This document shows positions 34,201-40,913 of a DNA stretch of 64,000 bases, one piece after another. The stretch spans positions 5,805,001 through 5,869,000 of the forward strand of contig NZ_CP034448.1 in the NCBI RefSeq assembly GCF_003952465.1, given 5' to 3'. The position numbers and the translations under genes are program-made. Below the pieces are notes generated by a model. That model did not search any database. It saw only the letters and a list, made by a program, of their open reading frames with translations, and was not told the DNA's origin. Each line of letters begins with the position of its first letter. Positions within the stretch are counted from its first letter, which is position 1. Source of the stretch: Mesorhizobium sp. M1B.F.Ca.ET.045.04.1.1. Lineage in GTDB: Bacteria > Pseudomonadota > Alphaproteobacteria > Rhizobiales > Rhizobiaceae.

Positions 34201-34364
34201 CCCGGCCACGCCGTCGTGACCGTCAGGGTCTTGATGGTGAAGTTGGGGTCCTCCGCTCGGCCGAGCATAAGGAAGGCGTAGGCGCCGGCGGCCACCAGCA
34301 GGAGGATGAAGAACAGGGTGACGGCGCGTTCGCGAACGGCGATCGCGGAAAGATTGAGGCTCAT
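31254..34364 (-). CDS. RND-family efflux pump inner-membrane subunit
   Basis: A 1036-residue RND transporter with the usual two halves of one helix, a large periplasmic loop and a helix bundle. The first helix is RAVTLFFILLLVAAGAYAFL. The proton-relay region in helix four has GLLVDDAIIAIEVMVVKMEE with two Asp. The second half ends with GSMAFTLIGGTAVGTVLILL. It resembles the AcrB/MdtB-like HAE families with a single adaptor, rather than a metal CusA type. The ATG at 34364 starts two bases behind the adaptor stop, so translation is coupled. Its outer-membrane channel is not in the window. Confidence 0.92.
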   Translation of the reverse strand: MSLNLSAIAVRERAVTLFFILLLVAAGAYAFLMLGRAEDPNFTIKTLTVTTAWPGATAREMQDLVAEPLEKRLQELTWYDRVETTTRPGYAYMTVTLKDSTPPSAVQEEFYQARKKLGDEARNLPSGVYGPFVNDEYSDVSFALYALKAKGMPMRELARQAEAIRQDLLHVPGVKKINILGERPEQIFVEFSYAKLATLGVSARDIVGALQRQNTVTPAGSIDTEGPQVFIRVNGAYDSVQAIADTPIVAAGRTLKLSDIAEVRRGYEDPPTYLIRRQGEPTIMLAAVMQEGWDGRALGKALEDRTAAIVRTLPLGMTLDKVSDQAVNITSAVDEFMMKFAMALGVVLLISLLSMGWRVGIVVAAAVPLTLAAVFLIMLETGRFFDRITLGALILALGLLVDDAIIAIEVMVVKMEEGMDRIRAAAYAWSHTAAPMLSGTLVTIAGFLPVGFARSTAGEYAGNIFWVVGFALIVSWIVAVVFTPYLGVKMLPAIKPIEGGHHAIYDTPNYRRLRRLITFAVRHKFVTSGIVAIAFALSVVGMGGVKQQFFPTSDRPEVLVEVRLPEGTSIETTTATVEKLERWLDGQPEAKIVTSYVGQGAPRFFFAMAPELPDPAFAKIVVLTPNAEAREALKHRLREAVAQGLAPQANLRVTQLVFGPYTPFPVEFRIMGPDPAQLYSISEKALDIMRGVPDVRQANRDWGNRTPVLRFVPDQDRLNLIGLSPAEAAQQLQFLLTGIPVTQVREDIRNVPIVARSAGGERLDPSRLADFSLMSRDGRQIPLDQIGHSEIRLEEPILKRRDRTPVITIRSDINEATQPPEVSKQIMKALQPLIASLPAGYRIEMGGSIEEAEKANTALGKIFPAMIAAMLIVIMLQVRSFSTMFMVVLTAPLGLVGVVPMLLAFNQPFGFNAILGLIGLAGILMRNTLILTEQIKENQAAGLDDYHAVIEATVQRARPVILTALAAVLAFIPLTHSVFWGSMAFTLIGGTAVGTVLILLFLPALYIAWFRIKPTADETPEDLTHEPELRLAMAAE

Positions 34365-34366
34365 GG

Positions 34367-35500
34367 TCAGTTGCTCCCGCTTTCGGACGCAGTCCTGACG
34401 CGAGCGCCCTCCTGCAGGAGATGAGCGCCGAGCGAAACAAACCGATCGCTGGAGCTCAATCCGGAGATCACGGCGGATTCGCCGGTCACACGAACAAGCT
34501 TGACGGGTTGAAAGTGCACGGTCGATGTGGCGTTGTCCAAGACCCAAACGCCGGTCTTCTTGCCGTCGTCGAGCACTGCTCCCAGCGGCACCTGGACTTC
34601 CGGCTCGCTCGCCTGTGCTGCCAGCCGAATGGTTACCGTCGCGCCAAGCGGCGCTGCCGCGGCCTCACCATCAAGCACATAGCGGGCCTCATAGGTGCGG
34701 GTCTGGGCATCGGCGGAGTTGGACAATTGTCGCAGATGCGCCGCATGGCGCTGCTCATCACCGCCATATACGCTGGCGTCGGCCACCGAGCCGATCGCCG
34801 GCCGGATCGTTTCGGGAAGCGCGACCACCGCTTCGCGGGGACCTGCCTGGGCGACCCGGACCACAGTCTGGCCGGCGGAGACGACCTGGCCCGGCTCGCC
34901 AAGCGTGTCGACCACCGTTCCATCGGCGTCCGCCAGCAGGACCGCGTAGGCCGCCTCATTCTCCGCGACCTTCGCATCCGCCTCGGCGGCGGCGAGCTGG
35001 GCCGTGGCGGTATCCAGCGCGGCCTTTGCCTGCTCGTAGCGCTGCCGGGGAACCCATCCATCTTTCAGCAGATTGGCATATCGCCGTTCATCCGGTTCCG
35101 TCTGAACGACGATCGCACGCGCGGCAACGACGGCATTGTGCTTTGCCGTGAGCGCCAGGCGAAGGTCGGTGTCGTCGATCCGCATCAGCGGCTGACCGGC
35201 TTTTACCTGCTGGCCGACATTGACGAGCCGTTCGACGATCTTGCCGGGGACGCGGAAGCCGAGATTGCTCTCCACCCTCGCCCCTATGATGCCGGTGAAG
35301 CTGCGTTCGGAACCGCTCACCAGCGCTGCCGTCGCCAGCCTGACGACGGGCGGCTCCTGCCTCGGGTCGCTCGCGGCGGAAGCATCCTGCGCGGGATTGG
35401 CAAATGTGGCGAATGCCGTCGCCCCTGACACCGCGATCGCCCCCGCCCCCGCGATCAGGATCGCACCCAGCATAATAACCGATCTCTTTTTCATGCCCAT
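34367..35500 (-). CDS. RND-pump periplasmic adaptor (membrane-fusion protein)
   Basis: A 377-residue adaptor with an N-terminal hydrophobic anchor or signal (about 7-32), two lipoyl half-motifs (RVPGKIVERLVNVGQQVKAG and DGTVVDTLGEPGQVVSAGQT), a short helical hairpin between them and beta-barrel and proximal domains. No lipobox. It delivers substrates from the RND pump to an outer-membrane channel. An operator-like site lies 16 bases before its start (35516-35535). Confidence 0.9.
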   Translation of the reverse strand: MGMKKRSVIMLGAILIAGAGAIAVSGATAFATFANPAQDASAASDPRQEPPVVRLATAALVSGSERSFTGIIGARVESNLGFRVPGKIVERLVNVGQQVKAGQPLMRIDDTDLRLALTAKHNAVVAARAIVVQTEPDERRYANLLKDGWVPRQRYEQAKAALDTATAQLAAAEADAKVAENEAAYAVLLADADGTVVDTLGEPGQVVSAGQTVVRVAQAGPREAVVALPETIRPAIGSVADASVYGGDEQRHAAHLRQLSNSADAQTRTYEARYVLDGEAAAAPLGATVTIRLAAQASEPEVQVPLGAVLDDGKKTGVWVLDNATSTVHFQPVKLVRVTGESAVISGLSSSDRFVSLGAHLLQEGARVRTASESGSN

Positions 35501-35515
35501 CGCCTCATATCGAAA

Positions 35516-35535
35516 TGGATTGCGTTCACATTCTA
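35516..35535. promoter_or_regulatory. Fifth TAGATT-type operator site, before the adaptor gene
   Basis: TGGATTGCGTTCACATTCTA matches the site at 36099-36118 at 15 of 20 positions, including the GATTGCGTTC block and the terminal TCTA. It suggests that the divergent TetR protein also binds directly before the efflux adaptor gene. Confidence 0.6.
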
Positions 35536-35589
35536 CGCTGTGGTCCTGCGCGTCGGCCGGCAGCGGCAGACTGCGATCAGTCGGACTGG

Positions 35590-35952
35590 TCAGTCCGGTT
35601 GTGCGTCGGCGCGCGGATGCATGTTCGTCTCAGTCGAGACCGTCACCTTCTCGCCGGACCTCGAGAACGCGTAGAGCGAGCCCCGGTAGCCCGGCATGGA
35701 GAAGGCCACGGAGTCGCGGTCGGCGAGGCCCATGACGACGCGCTGAGGATCGCCGCCGCCCTTCGGCGCGAAGGTGGCGGTCACCTCCAGGAGACCGCTG
35801 TCGATCGGGACGTAATAGACCACCATGTCGAGGCGTCCGTTGTGCAAGCTGCCGGCTTCAATGGGGCGTCCGATGGTGGCTTCCTCGGCAAGGGCCGGCG
35901 TCGCCATGAACAGCGCGGCCAGAAGCGAAGCTCTCAGGGTTCTGCGGGTCAT
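35590..35952 (-). CDS. Small periplasmic protein of the efflux locus
   Basis: A 120-residue protein with a signal peptide (TLRASLLAALFMATPALAEE) and a mature beta-type part (RLDMVVYYVPIDSGLLEVTA, and RVVMGLADRDSVAFSMPGYR). No domain recognised. GGAG is near its start. It is the first gene on the minus side of the TetR-controlled divergent promoter, so its product should be made together with the pump. A role at the periplasmic side, such as a chaperone or sensor for the pump substrate, is possible but not shown. Confidence 0.75.
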   Translation of the reverse strand: MTRRTLRASLLAALFMATPALAEEATIGRPIEAGSLHNGRLDMVVYYVPIDSGLLEVTATFAPKGGGDPQRVVMGLADRDSVAFSMPGYRGSLYAFSRSGEKVTVSTETNMHPRADAQPD

Positions 35953-35970
35953 CGTCGTATCTCCTCTTGT

Positions 35971-36017
35971 TAGATTGTGATCGAACTCTATACCATTTAG
36001 ATTTCAAACGCAATCTA
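35971..36017. promoter_or_regulatory. Two TAGATT-type operators (efflux side)
   Basis: Two 20-base sites, TAGATTGTGATCGAACTCTA at 35971-35990 and TAGATTTCAAACGCAATCTA at 35998-36017, lie 27 bases apart. The second is a palindrome (TAGATT-N8-AATCTA). On the minus strand they cover -35-like TTGCGT and -10-like TATAGA hexamers, so a bound repressor would block the periplasmic-protein/efflux promoter. Confidence 0.75.
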
Positions 36018-36098
36018 AAAAAGAGAGACACATTCACCCCGCGGCAAACCACCACACCGATCACGCGGCTAGCCACCTGTTTCGCATCCCCCTCTTGA

Positions 36099-36147
36099 TA
36101 GATTGCGTTCGGTCTCTAATTCAGATATAGATTTAGTACGCAATCTA
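36099..36147. promoter_or_regulatory. Two TAGATT-type operators (tetR side)
   Basis: TAGATTGCGTTCGGTCTCTA (36099-36118) and TAGATTTAGTACGCAATCTA (36128-36147) mirror the pair on the efflux side, with 29 bases between site starts. TTGCGT (36104-36109) and TATAGA (36126-36131), 16 bases apart, fit a promoter for the TetR gene, overlapped by both sites, as for autorepression. Confidence 0.75.
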
Positions 36148-36163
36148 AGTAAGGAGATCGACC

Positions 36164-36739
36164 ATGCGCGTGAGCCGCATTCAGGCTGAGCAGAACCGGC
36201 AAACCGTAATCGACGTGGCCAGCCGGCTTTTTCGGGAGCACGGTTTCGACGGCATCGGCCTCAAGGATCTGATGAAGGGCGCCGGGCTGACCCAAGGCGC
36301 CTTCTACAAGCAGTTCGCGTCGAAGGAGGACCTGGCCGCACAGGCATCCAAGCGGGCGATGGACAGCGCTGCCGACCGCTGGGCAGCCGCGACCACAGCC
36401 AATCCTGGCGATCCCCTTGGGGCGGTGGCCGCATTCTACCTCAGTATGGACCATCGCGAGGAAAGGATGGACGGCTGCCCGGTCGCTGCGCTCGGCTCGG
36501 ATGCCGCCAGGCAGGGGACAGACGTGAAAGCGTCGTTCGAGGCCGGCATCAGGGAGCATCTCGAAATCATCGGCCGCATGATTGCCGCGACCGATGGCGA
36601 GCCCAATAGCAAGGCCATGGCCATTCTCTCGACGATGGTCGGTGCGCTGATGATATCGCGCGTCGTCAACGACCCTCACCTCGCTCAGGCCTTTCTGGAT
36701 TCGGCGACCGAACAGGTTCGCGACGCCGTCACCGCTTGA
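36164..36739 (+). CDS. TetR-family repressor of the efflux/ketoacyl-synthase locus
   Basis: A 191-residue TetR regulator. The HTH is IGLKDLMKGAGLTQGAFYKQ followed by FASKEDL. The C-terminal domain has the CPVAALGSDAARQG segment typical of the AcrR/TetR_C subgroup that senses electrophiles or drugs. AAGGAG precedes the ATG. It is divergent from the periplasmic-protein/efflux genes, with four operator sites between, and 40 bases before the ketoacyl-synthase gene, so it probably controls both sides. Confidence 0.9.
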   Translation: MRVSRIQAEQNRQTVIDVASRLFREHGFDGIGLKDLMKGAGLTQGAFYKQFASKEDLAAQASKRAMDSAADRWAAATTANPGDPLGAVAAFYLSMDHREERMDGCPVAALGSDAARQGTDVKASFEAGIREHLEIIGRMIAATDGEPNSKAMAILSTMVGALMISRVVNDPHLAQAFLDSATEQVRDAVTA

Positions 36740-36779
36740 ACGGCGCGGGGGCTGGCGATCGAGATTGATAGGAGAATAG

Positions 36780-38078
36780 ATGCGACGGATAGTCGTTACA
36801 GGCATGGGCGCGGTTACGCCCCTTGCCGCGGATGTCGAAACATCGTGGTCGCGCCTCCTGGCCGGCCGCTCCGGCATCCGCAGGCTCGCGGACGAAATGG
36901 TGCGAGATTTGCCCGCGAAGATCGGCGGCGTGGTTCCCTCGCTGGAGGAAGATCCCGAAGCCGGCCTCGATGCGAATGCCTTCGTGGCGCCGAAGGATCA
37001 GCGCAGAATCGACCGCTTCATCCTCTTCGCGCTGGCCGCGGCGGAAGAGGCGCTTGCCCAGGCGCGATGGAAGCCGGTCTCGGAAAAGGATCGGATCCGC
37101 ACCGCGACGATCATCGCTTCAGGTGTCGGAGGCTTCCCCGCCATAACCGAGGCGGTGCGGACAGTCGACCAGCGCGGCGTGCGGCGTCTTTCGCCGTTCA
37201 CGGTGCCGTCTTTCCTGGTCAACATGGCGGCGGGCCACATTTCGATCCGCTACGGCTTCAAAGGCCACCTCGGCGCGCCAGTGACGGCATGCGCAGCCGG
37301 CATCCAGGCGATCGGCGATGCGGCCCGTATCATCCGCGCCGATGAAGCCGACATTGCCGTGTGCGGCGGCACGGAAGCCTGCATGAATGTCGTCAGCCTT
37401 GGCGGCTTTGCAGCGGCGCGCTCGCTTTCGACCTCCTTCAATCACCGTCCCGACCAGGCCTCTCGTCCGTTCGACATGTCGCGGGACGGTTTCGTCATGG
37501 GCGAAGGCGCCGGCATCCTGGTCATCGAGGAATTGAGCCATGCGCTGGCGCGCGGCGCGAAACCGCTGGCCGAGGTCGTCGGCTACGGAACGACGGCGGA
37601 TGCGCATCACGTCACTTCCGGCCCCGAGGACGGCGACGGCGCGCGTCGCGCCATGGAGATCGCGATCGCCCAGGCCGGCATTTCACCGCGAGCGGTCCGC
37701 CACCTCAACGCGCACGCCACCTCGACGCCGGTCGGCGACCTGGGCGAAATCGAAGCGATCAAGAGCGTCTTCGGCGCGGATTTCTCGATCGCCGTCAGCG
37801 GAACCAAGTCGGCGACAGGGCACCTGCTCGGGGCAGCCGGCGGGCTTGGCGCGATCTTCACGATCCTGGCGCTCAGGGACCAGGTGGCGCCGCCGACCCT
37901 CAATCTGAGCGCCCCCGATCCGGCGGGCGACGGGATAGATTTCGTGGCCAACCGGGCCCGGCCGATGGAGATGGATTACGCGATCGCCAACGGTTTCGGC
38001 TTCGGAGGCGTCAACGCCAGCGCGCTGTTTCGGCGCTGGGATGGACAAGGCGCGAACGGTCGAGCCGCTCCCGGCTGA
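36780..38078 (+). CDS. Beta-ketoacyl synthase (KAS II/FabF-like)
   Basis: A 432-residue condensing enzyme that joins malonyl-ACP to an acyl chain. The Cys-His-His triad is complete: Cys171 in TACAAG, His312 in NAHATSTPVGD and His348 in TGHLLGAAG, with Lys343 before it. AGGAGAA stands 4 bases before the ATG. No ACP, malonyl transferase or other fatty-acid gene is near, so this is not the housekeeping fab cluster. It follows the TetR gene by 40 bases and precedes an SDR gene. It may be a drug-tolerant second FabF or part of a specialised acyl pathway. Confidence 0.9.
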   Translation: MRRIVVTGMGAVTPLAADVETSWSRLLAGRSGIRRLADEMVRDLPAKIGGVVPSLEEDPEAGLDANAFVAPKDQRRIDRFILFALAAAEEALAQARWKPVSEKDRIRTATIIASGVGGFPAITEAVRTVDQRGVRRLSPFTVPSFLVNMAAGHISIRYGFKGHLGAPVTACAAGIQAIGDAARIIRADEADIAVCGGTEACMNVVSLGGFAAARSLSTSFNHRPDQASRPFDMSRDGFVMGEGAGILVIEELSHALARGAKPLAEVVGYGTTADAHHVTSGPEDGDGARRAMEIAIAQAGISPRAVRHLNAHATSTPVGDLGEIEAIKSVFGADFSIAVSGTKSATGHLLGAAGGLGAIFTILALRDQVAPPTLNLSAPDPAGDGIDFVANRARPMEMDYAIANGFGFGGVNASALFRRWDGQGANGRAAPG

Positions 38079-38137
38079 CGCTTTCGCTCCGGACTTCCTG
38101 CTTCTCCAATCCAACCAAACCAAGGAAAGTGATCTCC

Positions 38138-38953
38138 ATGAACAAGAGCAGTCCCGGCGTCGCCATCGTCACAGGGGCATCCTCCGGAATCGGCCATGCA
38201 ACGGCCAAGGCCCTGCAGAAGGCGGGCTTTCGCGTGTTCGGAACCGGCCGTCGCGCGGTCTCCAAGAAATCCGACGGCATCACCATGCTGACCTGCGACG
38301 TGACCGATGACGCGTCCGTGGCGAAACTGGTCGAGGAGGTGCTGGCCGATGCCGGGCGCATCGACCTGCTCGTCAACAATGCCGGCATGGGCCTGCTCGG
38401 CGGCGCCGAGGAATCCTCGACTGCACAGGCCCAGGCGCTGTTCGACGTGAATGTCTTCGGCGTCATCCGAATGACCAACGAGGTGCTGCCGACAATGCGA
38501 CGTCAAGGAACGGGCAGAATCGTGAACTTGAGCTCGGTCCAGGGGTTCATCCCAGCTCCTTATTTCGCACTCTATTCGTCGACCAAACATGCCGTTGAAG
38601 GCTATTCCGAATCGCTTGACCACGAACTGCGGCCGTTCGGAATTCGCGTCGCATTGGTCGAGCCTGCCTATACCCGCACCTCGTTCGAAGACAATCTCGC
38701 CAGGCCGGACCGGTTGCTCGATATCTATGACGCGGCGCGCGCCGGCATGAACGTAGCCGTGCGGAAGGCGATGGAAAAAGGCGATGCGCCCGAAGTGGTG
38801 GCCAACACCGTTTTGGCGGCCGCGACCGATCCCACCCCGAAGCGGCGCTATGCGGCGGGAAAAATGGCGCGCCAGGTCAGTGTCCTGCGCCGTTTCGTCC
38901 CCGCGTCAGCATTCGACAAGAGCCTGCGAAAGCAGCTTGGGCTGCCGGTCTGA
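38138..38953 (+). CDS. SDR-family oxidoreductase
   Basis: A 271-residue classical SDR with an intact active site: TGASSGIG (residues 12-19), NNAG, Ser133 in LSSVQG, Tyr146 and Lys150 in YSSTK. It is longer than FabG (about 245) and has the C-terminal extension of the retinol/steroid-type branch (KMARQVSVLRRFVPASAFDK). AAGGAAAG precedes the ATG at 38138, 59 bases behind the ketoacyl-synthase gene. It probably acts with that enzyme or on the same class of compound. Confidence 0.88.
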   Translation: MNKSSPGVAIVTGASSGIGHATAKALQKAGFRVFGTGRRAVSKKSDGITMLTCDVTDDASVAKLVEEVLADAGRIDLLVNNAGMGLLGGAEESSTAQAQALFDVNVFGVIRMTNEVLPTMRRQGTGRIVNLSSVQGFIPAPYFALYSSTKHAVEGYSESLDHELRPFGIRVALVEPAYTRTSFEDNLARPDRLLDIYDAARAGMNVAVRKAMEKGDAPEVVANTVLAAATDPTPKRRYAAGKMARQVSVLRRFVPASAFDKSLRKQLGLPV

Positions 38954-39145
38954 CATCCGAGCCGCCGGCAGCTTTCGCCGGTGGCAGCATCTGGCGAGAA
39001 CCGGCCTTCGAGCCCTGCCCTGCCGGCTCGGATCACCCTCTAGCTTCTCTGCCTTCCAGGCGCGTAGAGCAATTTGTTTCAACTATTTCTTGAAACCCAG
39101 GCTGCCCAGCCTGTGCTTTGCTGGCGTCAGCCGGGAGGAGACATC

Positions 39146-40138
39146 ATGGTCGATTTCATCGCATTGCCGAAGGCCGAAGTGCACATCCATGTCGAAGGCT
39201 GCATCGAGGCCGACGAGGTCGTCGGCAACTGCGAGACGGCCGGCATTCCGCTGCGCCGGCCACGCGAAAGCCTGTTCGAGGCGCATGACCTGAAGAGCTT
39301 CCTCGAGATGCTCGACTGGATCTGCGGCACCTTTCGCACGCCCGACCAACTGGCGCATACCGCCTACAGACTCTCCCAGCGCCTGGCGAAAAGCGGCGTC
39401 CGCTACGCCGACGTCATCGTCAACCCGACCCACTGGCGACACTGGCGCAGGAACATCCCCGGTATGATCGAGGCGTTCGACGAAGGTTTCGCCGCAGCCG
39501 AGAAAGATGGATTTCCACCGGCCGGGCTCTGCATCAGCCTGCTTCGCACGCAATCGGAGGCGGAAGCGATCGAGCTCGTGGGGTTGCTCACTGAGATCAG
39601 ACACCCGCGCGTCGTCGCCCTGTCGATCGACGGAAATGAAGCTGCCGCCGGCCGCACCGGGCCACGCTTCGCGGATGCATTCCGTCGAGCCGCCGTGGCA
39701 GGCTTGCGGCGAACCGTGCACGCTGGCGAATCGAGCGGACCGGAAGGTGTGCGCGACGCGCTTGAATTGCTTGGGGCCGATCGGATCGATCATGGCGTCC
39801 GTGCGATCGAGGACCCTGAGTTGGTGAGCCTGCTTGCCGAGAGGCAGATCCCGTTGGGCATCTGTCCCGTCTCTAACCTGGCGCTTGGTGTCTACCCGTC
39901 GCTAGCCGAACATCCGATCGATCGGCTGCGCAAACCCGGCGTTCCGGTATCCATCAATACTGACGACCCAGAGCTGCTCGGCACCACGCTCGAGAATTCC
40001 TATGCGCAATGCGCAGCGGCCTTCGCCTGGGACGGTGAAATCATCCGGCAGCTTGCCGCCACCTCGATAGAGGCGAGCTACGCCGAACCTTCGGTGAAAG
40101 CGCGCGTGATGGAGGAGCTTGCTGCATGGCAAGTCTGA
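39146..40138 (+). CDS. Adenosine deaminase-like amidohydrolase
   Basis: A 330-residue member of the adenosine/adenine deaminase family (TIM barrel, one Zn). Ligand and catalytic residues are visible: His13 and His15 in EVHIHVEG (HVEG instead of the common HLDG), His192 and Glu195 in VHAGES, His216 in DHG and Asp273-Asp274 in NTDDP. GGGAGGAG is 5 bases upstream. Such proteins deaminate adenosine, adenine or other aminopurine compounds; the subgroup is not certain. A substrate-binding-like gene follows after 43 bases. Confidence 0.88.
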   Translation: MVDFIALPKAEVHIHVEGCIEADEVVGNCETAGIPLRRPRESLFEAHDLKSFLEMLDWICGTFRTPDQLAHTAYRLSQRLAKSGVRYADVIVNPTHWRHWRRNIPGMIEAFDEGFAAAEKDGFPPAGLCISLLRTQSEAEAIELVGLLTEIRHPRVVALSIDGNEAAAGRTGPRFADAFRRAAVAGLRRTVHAGESSGPEGVRDALELLGADRIDHGVRAIEDPELVSLLAERQIPLGICPVSNLALGVYPSLAEHPIDRLRKPGVPVSINTDDPELLGTTLENSYAQCAAAFAWDGEIIRQLAATSIEASYAEPSVKARVMEELAAWQV

Positions 40139-40181
40139 GGCAATATAAGGAAAGTCGTTTCGACCGATTTGAGGTTAGGCC

Positions 40182-40874
40182 ATGGATCAGGAAATCCGAA
40201 TCTTTGGCGCTGTTGCGGTCCGACCCGCCGTCCTTGCCCTCATACCTCGGTTTGAAGCAGCGACTGCATACACGGTTGCGGTCAAGTTCGAGCTCAATCC
40301 GACAGTAAAGAAGCAGATTGAGGCCGGGGAGGCTTTTGACCTCGTCATCATCAATCAGCACATGGTTCAGGATCTGACCGCCTTGGGAAGGGTCAAGCCA
40401 GGGAGCCAGGTTGCGTTTGGCCGAATATCGATGGGCGTGGCAGCCAAGGCAGGCAGTCGACCGCTCGACATAGGATCCGTGAAAGCGTTCGAACACGCAT
40501 TGAAGAGCGCCAGATCCATCGCCTACGCCGCTGACGGATCCAGCGGCGGCTACTTCTGCGATTTGCTGGAGCGGCTGGGAATAGCGGGTGAGGTCAAGCC
40601 CAGGCTGGTGGGCATATCAGGAGGGCAGACAGCGCAGGCTGTAGCCCGCGGGGAAGCCGAGTTGGGGGTCGTTCCCGTGACTTCGATTCTCGCCGCCGCT
40701 CCCGACGTCATGCTTGTCGGTCGGTTTCCGGCGGAACTCCAAAGTTACATCGACTTCGCCATTGGCATCAGCGCCGATCCAAGGGACACGGAAGCTGCCA
40801 AGCAACTGTCGGAGTTTCTGATGTCGGCTGACGTCGATAGCAGCTTGGCGGCAACGGGCATCGAGCGCCGCTAA
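40182..40874 (+). CDS. ModA-like substrate-binding protein without signal peptide
   Basis: A 230-residue type 2 periplasmic-binding-fold protein similar to molybdate-type binding proteins (IRIFGAVAVRPAVLALIPRF, ADGSSGGYFCDLLERLG, and PDVMLVGRFPAELQSYIDFA). Starting MDQEIRIFG, it shows no signal peptide and no upstream hydrophobic extension, so it is predicted cytosolic. No permease or ATPase is near. It may sense or carry a small molecule inside the cell. It lies co-directional with the deaminase gene. Confidence 0.8.
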   Translation: MDQEIRIFGAVAVRPAVLALIPRFEAATAYTVAVKFELNPTVKKQIEAGEAFDLVIINQHMVQDLTALGRVKPGSQVAFGRISMGVAAKAGSRPLDIGSVKAFEHALKSARSIAYAADGSSGGYFCDLLERLGIAGEVKPRLVGISGGQTAQAVARGEAELGVVPVTSILAAAPDVMLVGRFPAELQSYIDFAIGISADPRDTEAAKQLSEFLMSADVDSSLAATGIERR

Positions 40875-40913
40875 GGGCATGCTTGATATGCAGCGATCTA
40901 TCGCGGAGATCGC

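Noticed and set aside
31233..34424. A 1063-codon open frame on the plus strand
   Set aside because: It lies exactly antisense to the RND pump gene, has the His/Arg/Asp/Gly-rich composition of a GC-rich shadow frame, and shows no domain.
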